DNA of 64,000 nucleotides, taken from assembly GCF_028275115.1 (NCBI RefSeq), contig NZ_JAQCNH010000039.1:33628-97627 (forward strand), read 5' to 3'. The notes under the pieces were generated by a model, which worked only from the letters and a program-made list of their open reading frames with translations, had not been told where the DNA came from and did no database searches. The stretch comes from Halorientalis sp. (GTDB lineage: Archaea; Halobacteriota; Halobacteria; Halobacteriales; Haloarculaceae). Of this stretch, positions 41,430-50,733 are shown one piece after another. Made by a program: the position numbers and the translations under genes. Within the stretch, counting starts at the first letter, position 1, and each line of letters starts with the position of its first letter.

Positions 41430-42214
41430 AGATGGCCCTTCGTCTCCGCGATTGAGTACTCACCGAAGTGGAAGATAGAGGCCGCGAGTCCGGCGTCGGC
41501 ACCCGCTTCGGTGAACACCTCGTGCATATCTTCGGGACCACCACAGCCCGAGGAGGCGATCACCGGCGTCGAGACGGTGTCACAGACCGCTCTCGTCAGC
41601 GGGATGTCGTAGCCATCTTTGGTCCCGTCGGCGTCGATGGAGTTGACGAACAGTTCACCCGCGCCACGTTCCTCGGCCTCCTCTGCCCACGAGAGCACGT
41701 CGATATCGGTTCCCTCGCGGCCGCCCTTGACGGTGCACTCGAACCAGCAGGATTCACCGTCGACCTCCACGTAGTGATCGCCCTGCTCGTCGAACCGGCG
41801 GCGGGCGTCGACGCTGATGACGATACACTGACTGCCGAAGGCCGCCGCGCCCTCCTCGATGAGTTCCGGGCGCTGTAGTGCGCCGGTGTTGACCGAGACC
41901 TTGTCCGCGCCCGCTCGCAGGGTCTCCTTTATGTCCTCGCGGGTGCGGATGCCACCACCGACGGTGAGCGGGATAAACACCTCGTCGGCGATGGACTCGA
42001 CGACGTGGAGCATCGTCTCCCGCCCCTCCGCGGAGGCAGTGATGTCGAGGAACACGAACTCGTCGGCGCCAGCCTCGTTGTACTTTTTCGCCATCTCGAC
42101 CGGGTCGCCGGTGTACTTCAGGTCCTCGAAGTTGACGCCGGTGTACACGGCGGCGTTGCCCTCGTCGTCTATGTCCACGTCGATGCACGGGATAATCCGC
42201 TTCGTGAGGGTCAT
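41399..42214 (-). CDS. hisF: Imidazole glycerol phosphate synthase, cyclase subunit
   Basis: HisF with HisH closes the imidazole ring in histidine synthesis and releases AICAR to purine synthesis. The 271-residue TIM barrel has the catalytic aspartates: C-I-D-V-D near residue 10 and I-S-V-D-A-R-R near 130. Other family blocks are [21 protein letters not shown] and [12 protein letters not shown]. The start at 42214 ([10 protein letters not shown]) is standard, with a GGCTTTTGTC box about 30 bp upstream. Its last 31 bases lie within a duplicated segment. Confidence 0.96.
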   Translation of the reverse strand: MTLTKRIIPCIDVDIDDEGNAAVYTGVNFEDLKYTGDPVEMAKKYNEAGADEFVFLDITASAEGRETMLHVVESIADEVFIPLTVGGGIRTREDIKETLRAGADKVSVNTGALQRPELIEEGAAAFGSQCIVISVDARRRFDEQGDHYVEVDGESCWFECTVKGGREGTDIDVLSWAEEAEERGAGELFVNSIDADGTKDGYDIPLTRAVCDTVSTPVIASSGCGGPEDMHEVFTEAGADAGLAASIFHFGEYSIAETKGHLDERDVPVRL

Positions 42215-42284
42215 CGGTTGTGCGAGGCTACGACACCACCCGACAAAAGCCGTCTGATTCCCACACTCGCCGCCGGCGCGGAGG

Positions 42285-42416
42285 TTACTGCGAGACGTCG
42301 TCGGCCTCAGCCAGGTGTTCGTCGGTCGGCTCGAAGCGGATGAACGCGTAGAAGAGTGCGATCATGCAGGGCAGTACAGCCAGTGCCAGTCCGGCGACGA
42401 GCTCGGCTCCGAACAT
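42285..42416 (-). CDS. Single-span mini membrane protein (43 aa)
   Basis: The peptide M-F-G-A-E-L-V-A-G-L-A-L-A-V-L-P has one hydrophobic helix, then Y-A-F-I-R-F-E-P and an acidic tail (E-H-L-A-E-A-D-D-V-S-Q). A CGGTAAAGTGG box about 27 bp upstream of the ATG supports expression. Small proteins of this pattern are common beside hisF in haloarchaea, as far as I recall. Function unknown. Confidence 0.6.
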   Translation of the reverse strand: MFGAELVAGLALAVLPCMIALFYAFIRFEPTDEHLAEADDVSQ

Positions 42417-42525
42417 ACACCGGGGTAGGCGGTGTTCCACTTTACCGCTCGCCGCGTATCGGCCGCTGAGTCGCGCGGGCCACGGTTCCAACACACCGAA
42501 GTGTGCCGACCGCGAACTCAGTAGT

Positions 42526-42711
42526 ATGAGTGACGACCACGACGAAGATCGGCCGGACTACGACCCAGAGAGTCCCGATATTCCCGACGGGGAACCGCCA
42601 CTACGTAGCACCGCCCCACAGAGCGACTACGCGAGGAGTCAGGTCGGATTCGGATTCGTCGTCCTCGTGATCGGCCTCACGGTCACGTTCGGTATCCCCT
42701 TCTTGCTCTGA
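42526..42711 (+). CDS. Small acidic membrane protein (61 aa, DUF7550-like)
   Basis: The sequence starts M-S-D-D-H-D-E-D-R-P-D-Y, has a Pro/Asp-rich N-terminal half and a single C-terminal helix (V-G-F-G-F-V-V-L-V-I-G-L-T ending P-F-L-L). I start at 42526; the open frame upstream is not coding-like. It is divergent from the 43-residue membrane protein. Function unknown. Confidence 0.65.
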   Translation: MSDDHDEDRPDYDPESPDIPDGEPPLRSTAPQSDYARSQVGFGFVVLVIGLTVTFGIPFLL

Positions 42712-42768
42712 GAGACGGTCCCAGACCGTCCGTAGTTATTTTCGACTGGTGGGAGTACGCCCGTCCGT

Positions 42769-43260
42769 ATGCGGAAAGTCAACGAGTCCGAACTGGACTG
42801 GAAGGAGTACGACCGGGAGGAGGCGACGTTCTACCGGAAGGAACTCGGTACGGCCGTCGACACAGACGACCTGGGTTGTAGCCTCTACGAACTGCCGGCG
42901 GGCAACCGCTCGTGGCCCTACCACTACCACACCGCAAACGAGGAGGCGATCTATGTGCTCGCCGGCGACGGCCTGCTCCGGGCCGAAGATGGCGAACACG
43001 AGCTCCAGGCGGGCGATTTCGTCACCCTGCCGGCCGACGAGTCAGGTGGCCACCGCGTCGTCAACGACGGCGAGGAGACGCTGCGCTATCTTGCGGTCTC
43101 GACGATGAACGAGCCCGACGTGACGATCTACCCCGAGATGGAGAAGTTCGGCGTCTACGTCGGTTCGCCACCCGGCGGCCGCGACGAGCGAACCTTCGAG
43201 GGATACTACCCGACGGACGGCAGGGTCGAGTACTGGTCCGAGGCGGAACGCGAAGACTGA
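42769..43260 (+). CDS. Cupin-domain protein
   Basis: The 163-residue protein is a single-domain cupin. Motif 1 is Y-H-Y-H-T-A-N-E-E-A-I-Y-V-L-A-G-D-G with two histidines and a glutamate for metal. Motif 2 is G-D-F-V-T-L-P-A-D-E-S-G-G-H-R-V with the final His. A short C-terminal arm follows. Such proteins may be isomerases, dioxygenases or sugar-binding proteins, and the sequence does not tell which. A GTTATTTTCG box about 30 bp upstream supports the ATG. It abuts the purL stop with no gap (convergent). Confidence 0.82.
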   Translation: MRKVNESELDWKEYDREEATFYRKELGTAVDTDDLGCSLYELPAGNRSWPYHYHTANEEAIYVLAGDGLLRAEDGEHELQAGDFVTLPADESGGHRVVNDGEETLRYLAVSTMNEPDVTIYPEMEKFGVYVGSPPGGRDERTFEGYYPTDGRVEYWSEAERED

Positions 43261-45405
43261 TTACTCCAGCTGTCGCTCGATGGCAGACCGCAGTTCGCCG
43301 ACCCTACTGTCGTCGTAGTCGAGCGCATGGTCGCCGACGGAGAGCGACAGCGCACCCGTGTCGTCGGCCGAACCGACGCGCTCGACGGGTGCGACGCCCT
43401 CGAAGGCCGCTTCGACGGCCTCGGCGTCGTCGGTCTCGATCACGACGCGCCCGGGCTGTTCGTGGAAGAGGTATTCAGCGGCGGACGCGTCGTCGTCGAG
43501 GGAGACGTCCGCGCCCGCGTCGTCGGTGACCATCTCCGCGAGCGTCACGGCGAGGCCGCCGTGGCTGGCGTCGTGGGCCGCGAGCGTCGCCTCGTAATCG
43601 GCTACGTCCGCGAGCGTCTCGACGAATGCGGCAGGGTCGTCGGGCAGGGTCGGGAACCGGTCGCTGCCCCCGTGCTGGGCGAGATACTCCGACCCGCCCA
43701 GTCGAGGCTCGACCTCGCCCGACAGCGCCCGGTCGTTGACGACCAGTATCTCGCCGTCACCGGAGAGCGCCGCCGGCGGTGCCTCGTACCCGTCTTTGGT
43801 CCCGACCAGCGCGAGCGTCGGCGTCGGCGGGATGGGGCCAGCGTTGGAGTCGTTGTACAGCGAGACGTTGCCACCGACGACCGGCACGTCGAGTTCGGCG
43901 CACATGTCGGCCAGACCGTCGACGATCTCCTCGAACCCGCCGTACACGTCGGGTTTCTCCGGGTTGCCGCCGTTGAGGCAGTCCACGGCCGCGAGCGGGA
44001 TGGCCCCCTTGGCGGCGACGTTGGTCGCGTTCTCCAGTGCGACCGCCCGTGCGCCGTGGTAGGGCGCGGCGTCCGTCCAGTTGGGGTCGGCTCCGGCCGA
44101 GTATGCCAGGCCGGTTTCAGCTTCGCGAACAGCGAGAATCGCGGCGTCGTCGCCCGGCGGCGTCGCGGTCCGAACCTGCACCTCGTGGTCGTACTGCCGA
44201 TAGACCCACCGCTTGGAGGCCGTGTTGGGACTCCCGACGACGGCCTCGAATGCGTCGACGAGGTCGGTCTCGGGGAGGTCCCGTTCGGGCTGGCTCGGCT
44301 CGACCGACTCCAGGTCGTTGAACGGCGCGCCGTCGCCGAGGAACGCCGCAGGTGCGTCCACGACCGTCTCGCCCTCGAACTCACAGACGTAGTTGCCCTC
44401 GGTCACGTTGCCGATGACCGAACAGCCCAAGTCGTAGCGTTCTGCGATCTCGGCCACTCTGTCCGCGTTCTCCGGCGTCACCTCGTAGGCCATCCGCTCC
44501 TGGGACTCTGCGAGCAGAATTTCCAGAGCGTTCATGTCGGGTTCGCGTTGGTGGACCCGGCCCAACTCGATATGGGCACCGAGCCCGCCCTTGGCGACGA
44601 GTTCGCTGGTCGCACCACCGAGACCCGCGGCGCCGAGGTCGCGGGCCGACTCGACGAGCCCCTCGTCGACCAGCAGTTCGTTGGCCTCGATCAGGAGTTT
44701 CTCCGTGTAGGGGTCACCGACCTGCACCGCCGGCCGGTCCTCGGTTTCGGCGTCCTCCGCGAGGTCCTCACTGGCGAAGGAGGCCCCACCCAGTCCGTCC
44801 CGGCCGGTGGCGTTGCCGACGAGGACCAGTTCGTTGCCCGGTTCCTGTGCCTCGGCGGTGACCAGCCGGTCGGGGTCTTCGACGAGGCCGATACAGGAGA
44901 CGTTCACCAGCGGGTTGCCCTCGTAACCGTCGTGGAAGGCGACGCTTCCCGTCACCGTGGGGACCCCGATGCAGTTGCCGTAGTGGCTGATGCCCTCGAC
45001 GACGCCCTCAAAGAGGTACTGAGAGTGTTCACGGTCGAAGCCACCGAAGTAGAGAGAGTCGGCCAGTGCGATGGGATAGGCTCCCATCGAGAGGGTGTCC
45101 CGGACGATACCCCCGACACCGGTCGCTGCGCCGTCGAACGGGTCCACGTAGGAGGGGTGGTTGTGACTCTCGATACCGAGCGTAATGTAGGTCTCCCCGT
45201 CGGGCAGGGAGACGACGGCCGCGTCGTCCCCGGGGCCGACGACGACCCGTTCACCGTCGCTCTCGAACGCCGAAAGCAGCGGTCGGGAGGAGCGGTACGC
45301 GCAGTGTTCGCTCCAGAGGTTCTCGAAGAGCGCGGCCTCGGCCGGCGTCGGTTCGCGACCGAGTTCCGCAGTGACGAGGTCGCGGTCCTGATCGGACAGA
45401 CTCAT
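43261..45405 (-). CDS. purL: Phosphoribosylformylglycinamidine synthase subunit PurL
   Basis: PurL is the amidotransferase-coupled ATP-dependent step 4 of purine synthesis, working with PurQ and PurS. The 714-residue protein is the short archaeal/Gram-positive type. It has the N-terminal [11 protein letters not shown] block with the catalytic His, [21 protein letters not shown], a second half beginning G-V-A-L-E-N-A-T-N-type sequence, and H-D-A-S-H-G-G-L-A near the end. Its start has a CGATTTAGCC box about 30 bp upstream. Neither purQ nor purS is in the window. Confidence 0.96.
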   Translation of the reverse strand: MSLSDQDRDLVTAELGREPTPAEAALFENLWSEHCAYRSSRPLLSAFESDGERVVVGPGDDAAVVSLPDGETYITLGIESHNHPSYVDPFDGAATGVGGIVRDTLSMGAYPIALADSLYFGGFDREHSQYLFEGVVEGISHYGNCIGVPTVTGSVAFHDGYEGNPLVNVSCIGLVEDPDRLVTAEAQEPGNELVLVGNATGRDGLGGASFASEDLAEDAETEDRPAVQVGDPYTEKLLIEANELLVDEGLVESARDLGAAGLGGATSELVAKGGLGAHIELGRVHQREPDMNALEILLAESQERMAYEVTPENADRVAEIAERYDLGCSVIGNVTEGNYVCEFEGETVVDAPAAFLGDGAPFNDLESVEPSQPERDLPETDLVDAFEAVVGSPNTASKRWVYRQYDHEVQVRTATPPGDDAAILAVREAETGLAYSAGADPNWTDAAPYHGARAVALENATNVAAKGAIPLAAVDCLNGGNPEKPDVYGGFEEIVDGLADMCAELDVPVVGGNVSLYNDSNAGPIPPTPTLALVGTKDGYEAPPAALSGDGEILVVNDRALSGEVEPRLGGSEYLAQHGGSDRFPTLPDDPAAFVETLADVADYEATLAAHDASHGGLAVTLAEMVTDDAGADVSLDDDASAAEYLFHEQPGRVVIETDDAEAVEAAFEGVAPVERVGSADDTGALSLSVGDHALDYDDSRVGELRSAIERQLE

Positions 45406-45492
45406 TGTGCCCGCGTAGCCACAGGTCGGCTAAATCGCTTTCCATGTCGCGCGTCCGACAGAGCGAAAAAATCGAGGACAGCGGTCGCGTCG

Positions 45493-47352
45493 TCAGTCGC
45501 CTGCCTGCTCGGCGGCCTCGTCGCCGTCGGCGGGTTCGCCGCCGTCGGACCGGACGTCCGCGGAGGTTCCGTTCTCGTCGTCGGCCTCAACGGGTTCGCC
45601 GCCGTCGGCAGCGACATCCTCACCTTCGCCGCCGTCGGTGGCGATCTGGGTTTCCTGCCGGTTCTCGTGCCAGATGTACTCACGACCGAACAGTTCCGGC
45701 GCTTCCTCCTTGAGGTTCCAGGGGTCCGAGCCGACGTGTGGGCCTTCGAGCCACGACTGGACGATGTTCCAGACGAAGATCAACTGGCCGATCAGCAGGA
45801 TGACCGCGCCCAGCGAGGCCAGTTGGTGGAACGTCGTGGTCGTCGCCAGCGGTGCGACCGTGGCGTCGAACTCGTAGGTCGCGTACCGGCGTGGCATGCC
45901 GAGATAACCAAGCGCCAGCATGGCGAAGAACGTGATGTTAGTGCCGATCATCGACAGCCAAAAGTGCCACTTCGCCAGCGTCCGCTGGTACATCCGACCG
46001 GTGAAGATCGGGAACCAATAGTAGATGGCCGCGAAGACGGCGAAGCCGATAGCACCCATGACGATGTAGTGGAAGTGACCCACGACGTAGTAGGTGTCGT
46101 GCAGCACCATGTCGACCGGAATCGATGCGAGGAACACGCCGGTGACACCGCCCAGAATGAAGTTAGAGACGAACCCGATGCAGAACAGCATCGGTGCCGC
46201 CAGCCGGATCTTCCCGTTCCACATCGTCGTGATCCAGTTGAACGTCTTCACCGCGCTCGGTATCGCGATTGCCAACGAAACTGCCATGAAGCTAGCTCGC
46301 AGGCGTGGGTCCATCCCGGTCGTGAACATGTGGTGTGCCCACACACCGAACGAGAGGACTCCGATGGCTAGCGTCGAGTAGACGACGAATTTGAACCCGA
46401 ACAGCTTCCGGCCCGCAAACCGGGGCAGGATGTAGCTCACGAGCCCCATCGGTGGGAGCACGAGGATATACACTTCGGGGTGGCCGAAGAACCAGAACAG
46501 GTGTTGCCAGAGCATCGTCCCACCACCCTCGACGGCGAAGAAGGTCGTGGCGAAGTTCCGGTCCAACAGCAGCATGATCAGGGCCGAACCCAGCAGGGGG
46601 AACGCGAAGAGGATCAGCGCCGACTGGGTGAGGATGGTCCACGAGAAGATGTCGAGGTTCGCCCAGGTGACATCGTCACCGCGCTCGGTGAAGATGGTCG
46701 CGATGAAGTTGATCGCCCCCATTGTCGCCGAGACACCGGTCAGGTGCAGGCCGAGCATCATCAGGTCGGCACCCATCTGGACCTGTTCGACCGACAGCGG
46801 CGGGTACATCACCCAGGAGGTCTGTGCGGTTCCGATGCCGGGAATGAGGAAGCCGCCCCAGACCAGCAGTGCGCCGGGCGGGAGCAGCCAGAACGCGATG
46901 GCGTTGATCCGCGGGAACGCCATGTCGTCGGCCCCAATCAGAAGCGGAATGAAGTAGTTCGAGAACGCCGCGATAATCGGCGTCCCGAACAGGAACAGCA
47001 TCGTAATGCCGTGACTGGTCAGAATGGCATTGTAGAAGCCGTTCTCGATGACCGCCCCACTCGGGACGACGAGCTGCATCCGAATGAGAAAGGCCATGAG
47101 ACCACCGACCGCGAATGCCAGCACACCGTAGGTGCCGTACAGCATTCCGATGTCCTTGTGGTCGACGGTCGTGAGCCACCGCACGATTCCACCGGGCTTT
47201 TCATCGTGCCCGTACCCCGCTTCCTCGCCGAGAGCGCCCCCACCGGCGAGTGGCGTGTACGAGCGCCAGTCCTCGATTCGCGTCAGCAACGCCGCCACGG
47301 CGATGAGGAACACGCCCATCAACACCGTTAGTGCGAGCTGTTCTGCAGCCAT
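45493..47352 (-). CDS. coxA: Haem-copper oxidase subunit I (cytochrome c oxidase type)
   Basis: The 619-residue protein has twelve or more helices. Haem and copper ligands are visible: I-L-T-S-H-G for low-spin haem, F-F-G-H-P-E-V-Y with CuB His and the cross-linked Tyr, W-A-H-H-M-F-T-T-G-M-D with the two further CuB His, and V-V-G-H-F-H-Y-I-V-M-G with haem ligands. The HPEVY motif marks the A family. The last 60 residues are an acidic tail with four D-G-G-E-type units. It reduces O2 at the end of the respiratory chain. Two small membrane genes follow upstream on the same strand, but no subunit II or III is seen nearby; they must be elsewhere. Confidence 0.96.
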   Translation of the reverse strand: MAAEQLALTVLMGVFLIAVAALLTRIEDWRSYTPLAGGGALGEEAGYGHDEKPGGIVRWLTTVDHKDIGMLYGTYGVLAFAVGGLMAFLIRMQLVVPSGAVIENGFYNAILTSHGITMLFLFGTPIIAAFSNYFIPLLIGADDMAFPRINAIAFWLLPPGALLVWGGFLIPGIGTAQTSWVMYPPLSVEQVQMGADLMMLGLHLTGVSATMGAINFIATIFTERGDDVTWANLDIFSWTILTQSALILFAFPLLGSALIMLLLDRNFATTFFAVEGGGTMLWQHLFWFFGHPEVYILVLPPMGLVSYILPRFAGRKLFGFKFVVYSTLAIGVLSFGVWAHHMFTTGMDPRLRASFMAVSLAIAIPSAVKTFNWITTMWNGKIRLAAPMLFCIGFVSNFILGGVTGVFLASIPVDMVLHDTYYVVGHFHYIVMGAIGFAVFAAIYYWFPIFTGRMYQRTLAKWHFWLSMIGTNITFFAMLALGYLGMPRRYATYEFDATVAPLATTTTFHQLASLGAVILLIGQLIFVWNIVQSWLEGPHVGSDPWNLKEEAPELFGREYIWHENRQETQIATDGGEGEDVAADGGEPVEADDENGTSADVRSDGGEPADGDEAAEQAGD

Positions 47353-47378
47353 TGATACTTGGGCCTCAGTACTGGGGG

Positions 47379-47388
47379 CTAAAGAAAG
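47379..47388 (-). promoter_or_regulatory. TATA box of coxA
   Basis: On the minus strand it reads CTTTCTTTAG, about 31 bp before the coxA ATG, so coxA probably has its own promoter rather than relying on the two small upstream genes. Confidence 0.4.
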
Positions 47389-47509
47389 ATTCCCTTTGTG
47401 TCCTCTAGGAACGTGTTCGTCCGGAGACGGCGCGGCGATACAGGGGTGTCAGGAGAGCGTAACTTCCGGCCGGTGAGCACCTGCGAGAACAGAGCGACCG
47501 AACGCCCGG

Positions 47510-47779
47510 TCAGTCTGAGTGGTCCTCGTCTCGTACTTCGGTCTCGGTTTCGGCCTCGGCTTCGGAGATTGCTTTCCCTGAGTAGTACGTCAGAACGGTC
47601 AGCAGGACGAAGGCGATGATCAGAATACCGAACTGGAGCAACGAGATGACGTTGTCCCAGCCGAACGGGTTGACCAGTCCGAAGGCGACGATGAAAAACA
47701 GCAGGATGCCAAGCGGAATCATGTTGACCGTGAGGTCGAGGAGGGTATCACGGTCGAATGTACTCGGGAGCATGTGCAA
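47510..47779 (-). CDS. Small two-helix membrane protein, DUF6684-like
   Basis: The 89-residue protein has a short N-terminal part (P-S-T-F-D-R-D-T-L-L-D-L-T-V-N-M-I-P-L-G), two transmembrane helices (about 20-40 and 47-67) and a Glu/Ala/Asp-rich C-terminus. In haloarchaea such proteins are found next to coxA, suggesting an assembly or accessory role in the oxidase; that is inference. Start could be M1 or the ATG two codons later. Confidence 0.75.
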   Translation of the reverse strand: MHMLPSTFDRDTLLDLTVNMIPLGILLFFIVAFGLVNPFGWDNVISLLQFGILIIAFVLLTVLTYYSGKAISEAEAETETEVRDEDHSD

Positions 47780-47851
47780 CGATTTAGCGACGACGATAAA
47801 TAGATTGTCGGAATCGTCGCGCCAGTGCGTGACGTCCGCGGCCGAATCCCG

Positions 47852-48268
47852 TTATCGGGGGTCGGCGCTCCGTTCGAGCGCCTGGACGGTACCTCCGGCG
47901 GCCAGTAGCACGATTCCGGCCACTGCGACTGCGAGCGCGCGCGGAACGAGGAGCCCGAAGTCACCGGGCGCGGCGATTACGTCGACAAGGACGCCGGGCG
48001 CGACACCGACCCGCCAGCCGACGACGCTGACGCCGATGGCAGCGAGGACGCTGCCGAAGGCGAGCAGGGAACCCCAGAGCGTGTCGGCGTACGCCGATTC
48101 TTTGAGGATTCCGGCGACGCTCCCACCGAACAACAGGAGGCCGCCGACGGCAATCGAGAAGATACCGACGATGATGCCGACCTCCGAGAGTACGAACCCA
48201 AGCGCGACGAACATTGGCCACGGGCTGGCTTTCCGGTACTGATCGCTCAGGCCGGGTTGCTCTTCCAT
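47852..48268 (-). CDS. Cox-associated haloarchaeal membrane protein (DUF7541-like)
   Basis: The 138-residue protein opens M-E-E-Q-P-G-L-S-D-Q-Y-R-K-A-S-P-W-P and has four hydrophobic segments (about 18-50, 60-85, 95-105, 108-130). The opening motif and position by coxA match a conserved haloarchaeal family. It is probably an oxidase accessory. It is divergent from the halocyanin gene, with about 100 bp between the starts. Confidence 0.72.
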   Translation of the reverse strand: MEEQPGLSDQYRKASPWPMFVALGFVLSEVGIIVGIFSIAVGGLLLFGGSVAGILKESAYADTLWGSLLAFGSVLAAIGVSVVGWRVGVAPGVLVDVIAAPGDFGLLVPRALAVAVAGIVLLAAGGTVQALERSADPR

Positions 48269-48332
48269 ACAGCGTCGTATGGCCGGCGGGTAAAAGACGC
48301 ATCGAAACCTCGCTGTGAGGAGTCTGGAATCA

Positions 48333-48341
48333 ACATATTCA
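48333..48341 (+). promoter_or_regulatory. TATA box of the halocyanin gene
   Basis: ACATATTCA is centred about 31 bp before the ATG at 48368. Confidence 0.4.
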
Positions 48342-48367
48342 CTACCACCCCATGCTAACGCTCGGAC

Positions 48368-49066
48368 ATGAGCGACCGTTCGGAGGACGTGTCACGACGG
48401 GGTTTCCTGATGGCGACGGCGGGCGGCGCTGCGGCCGCTGGCGTCACGGGCACGGCGACTGCCCAAGAGACCACCGAGGCGGGTGGGACTGCAACGGCAA
48501 ACGGAATGGGGGCCAACGGGACGAGTGCCCCCAAAGGAACCGAGGGCGGTGGCATTCCAGACCTCGGCGGCTATCTGGACAACGCAAACACCTACGACGG
48601 CTCGGTCACGGACAAGACCGGCCAAGACACTGTGACGGTACAGGTCGGGACCGGCGACCAGGGCTACGGCTTCACGCCGGCGGGCGTCCGCGTCGACAAC
48701 GGCGCGACCGTCGAGTGGGAGTGGACCGGTAACGGCGGCTCACACAACGTCGTCGCCGACGAGGGACCGATCGACTCCGGTTCGCCTGCTGGCGGTTCGG
48801 GTGTCATGTACGAACTGACCTTTCAGGAAGACGGCATCTACAACTACTACTGTAGCCCCCACCAGAGCCTGGGAATGCTCGGCTCGGTCGTCGTCGGGAC
48901 GGACTACCCGACCGTAGAGCCAGCGAGCGGTGGCGGTGGTGGCGGCCCCGCCCTGCCGGGAAGCGCCAAGACCATCGGCGTCGCGACGGCGGTCGTCATG
49001 AGCGCGTCACTGGGCCTGTCATACATCTTCATGAAGTACGGCGGCGACTACGAGACGCCGGACTAA
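48368..49066 (+). CDS. hcy: Membrane-anchored halocyanin (type 1 blue copper protein)
   Basis: The 232-residue protein carries a twin-arginine signal (S-R-R-G-F-L, residues 9-14) for folded export and a hydrophobic helix near the C-terminus (about 200-222). The plastocyanin-like domain has ligands H126 (S-H-N-V-V), C162, H165 (C-S-P-H-Q) and M170, the complete type 1 copper set. Halocyanins are thought to carry electrons at the outer membrane face, replacing cytochrome c. Its position divergent from the coxA cluster suggests it feeds the oxidase. The N-terminal part of the mature protein is a Thr/Gly-rich spacer, and a Gly-rich hinge precedes the C-terminal helix. Confidence 0.92.
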   Translation: MSDRSEDVSRRGFLMATAGGAAAAGVTGTATAQETTEAGGTATANGMGANGTSAPKGTEGGGIPDLGGYLDNANTYDGSVTDKTGQDTVTVQVGTGDQGYGFTPAGVRVDNGATVEWEWTGNGGSHNVVADEGPIDSGSPAGGSGVMYELTFQEDGIYNYYCSPHQSLGMLGSVVVGTDYPTVEPASGGGGGGPALPGSAKTIGVATAVVMSASLGLSYIFMKYGGDYETPD

Positions 49067-49079
49067 CCGTCGGGACCGC

Positions 49080-49610
49080 TCAAACTGACGTGTCGACCGT
49101 GTGGATTTCGAGGTCGACTTCACGATTACGACCTTCGAGGTCGGCGACGATTCGCTCGACGACCCGTTCGGCCTCCGCCTGAATCTTCGGTTTTACCTTC
49201 TCGACCACCCAGTCCATCGAGACGAATCGTGGGAGGTCGAGCACGCCCGAGTCCGCGGAATCCGGTCGGAACGTAACGGTCAGACGGACACGACAGGCGT
49301 GTTCCTGACTGTCGGCGCGCTCCTCCGGGATCGGTTCGACAGTCCAGTTGCCCTCGGCGTCGATGTCTTTCGTAATCTCCCAGTCGATCCGGTTCGGCCG
49401 GTCGGTGTCGGTCACCTTGGAGTGGGCGGTGTAGGTGAGTTTCCACCAGGCGAAGGTGAGGAAGTAGCGCGTCCCCGAAGTGCCGTCGCCGTCGCTCTGA
49501 ACCTCCCTGAGGTATTTGGAGTAGTTCGCGTACCCGGGAAAGTCCTCGAGAAACTCGTAGATTTCCTCGGGCGGCAGGTAGACGATGGTACTGACCTCAA
49601 CTCTATCCAC
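49080..49610 (-). CDS. SRPBCC (START/COQ10-like) family protein
   Basis: The 176-residue protein has the polyketide cyclase/START-like pattern: V-D-R-V-E-V-S-T-I-V-Y-L-P-P-E-E-I-Y-E-F-L-E-D-F-P-G-Y at the start and a long C-terminal helix with W-V-V-E-K-V-K-P-K-I-Q-A-E-A. The cavity usually binds a hydrophobic ligand such as a quinone, so a role near respiration is possible. I start at GTG 49610, because AAAATACTT (49637-49645, minus) sits about 31 bp upstream; the frame is open farther upstream but is not coding-like. Confidence 0.82.
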   Translation of the reverse strand: MDRVEVSTIVYLPPEEIYEFLEDFPGYANYSKYLREVQSDGDGTSGTRYFLTFAWWKLTYTAHSKVTDTDRPNRIDWEITKDIDAEGNWTVEPIPEERADSQEHACRVRLTVTFRPDSADSGVLDLPRFVSMDWVVEKVKPKIQAEAERVVERIVADLEGRNREVDLEIHTVDTSV

Positions 49611-49636
49611 ACCGTCTCTGGGACCGAGCGGTCCGT

Positions 49637-49645
49637 AAGTATTTT
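49637..49645 (-). promoter_or_regulatory. TATA box of the SRPBCC gene
   Basis: It reads AAAATACTT on the minus strand and decides the GTG start at 49610. Confidence 0.45.
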
Positions 49646-49866
49646 GCAGACGACTCGCCGGAGTCCAGAGCCACTGGGGTAAGAGAGCTATGCGACGCGT
49701 TTCGCGTCGAAACGTGTCAGTGGCTCGGACGCTCCCACCGGCCGAGGGAGCCATCCCCGCCACGGGGCGGAGCAGGGCAGCGATGTCATCGAGACCGCCG
49801 CCAAGGGGTCGGCTCCCGCGAGAAAATCGAACGCTTCTATTTGTAGGGCCACGAACCGTCGTTGTC

Positions 49867-50622
49867 ATGACCGAAACCACGGACGTATGCATCGTCGGCG
49901 GCGGCGTGGCCGGCCTCAGCGCAGGCGTGTTCACCGCCCGGCACGGGCTGGAGACGACCGTCGTGAGTACCGGCGAATCGCTGCTCGCCCGCAACGCCCA
50001 CTTGGAGAACGTCCCCGGGTTCCCCGCCGGAGTGAACGCGCGGCGGTTCCTCGATATGCTCGAACGGCAGGCCGAGGAGGCCGGCTGTGCGTTCCGGGAG
50101 GGGGAGGTCACTCGGGTCAGCGTGGACGACGAGGGGTTCGCCGTCGAGACCGCCGCCGGTGAGCGGTTCTGGGCCGATTACGTCGTCGCGGCGACCAAGA
50201 ACACGGTCGACTATCTTCGGGGAATCGACGGTGTGGGGCTCGTCGACCGCGGGAAAATGTACGTCGACACGGACGAGCGCGGTCGCACCGGCATCAACGG
50301 ACTCTACGCCGCGGGTCGGCTCGCCGAGAAGCCCCATCAGACAGCGGTCTGTGCCGGCCACGGGGCCGAAGTGGCCGTCGCGCTGCTGGAGGCAGACGAC
50401 CGGCCGTTCTACCACGACTGGGTCACGCCGGATGGCTACTTTTCAGACCGGGGACGTGAGGTGCCGCCGGGCTGTGAGGAAATCGACGAGGCCGAGCGCG
50501 AGACACGCGAACGCGAGTCGATGGACGCGATGACCGAGGCGTTCACACAGCGCCATCCTGACGAACCGACCCAACATCCGAGCGTCGCAGCGGACGACGA
50601 GTCGGAGACACGAACCAACTGA
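49867..50622 (+). CDS. Thioredoxin-reductase-like FAD protein without a CxxC centre
   Basis: The 251-residue protein starts M-T-E-T-T-D-V-C-I-V-G-G-G-V-A-G-L-S-A-G, an FAD GxGxxG motif. E-N-V-P-G-F-P-A-G (near 44) and the FAD-binding G-L-Y-A-A-G-R (near 145) match the thioredoxin reductase superfamily. It has no CxxC active site, and the NADPH-binding domain that normally sits in the middle is missing: length is 251 rather than about 320. It is therefore probably an FAD-only relative with an unknown substrate. The C-terminal 50 residues are an acidic helix. A CTATTTGTAG box (about 49835-49844) lies about 27 bp before the ATG. Confidence 0.75.
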   Translation: MTETTDVCIVGGGVAGLSAGVFTARHGLETTVVSTGESLLARNAHLENVPGFPAGVNARRFLDMLERQAEEAGCAFREGEVTRVSVDDEGFAVETAAGERFWADYVVAATKNTVDYLRGIDGVGLVDRGKMYVDTDERGRTGINGLYAAGRLAEKPHQTAVCAGHGAEVAVALLEADDRPFYHDWVTPDGYFSDRGREVPPGCEEIDEAERETRERESMDAMTEAFTQRHPDEPTQHPSVAADDESETRTN

Positions 50623-50733
50623 GCGTCGGAGGTGGGGGCAGTGACCAAGCGACCGCGAACGTGGACGCCACACGCGGGGGTACTCACGCCGTAGTTTCTT
50701 TTGCCGTGGCGTCGTATCTCCGGTAGAGGCAGT

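Noticed and set aside
43327-46371. A 1014-codon open frame on the plus strand across purL and coxA
   Set aside because: It is antisense to two clear genes; the translation is Arg/Gly/Val-rich and lacks family resemblance. High GC makes long antisense frames common here.
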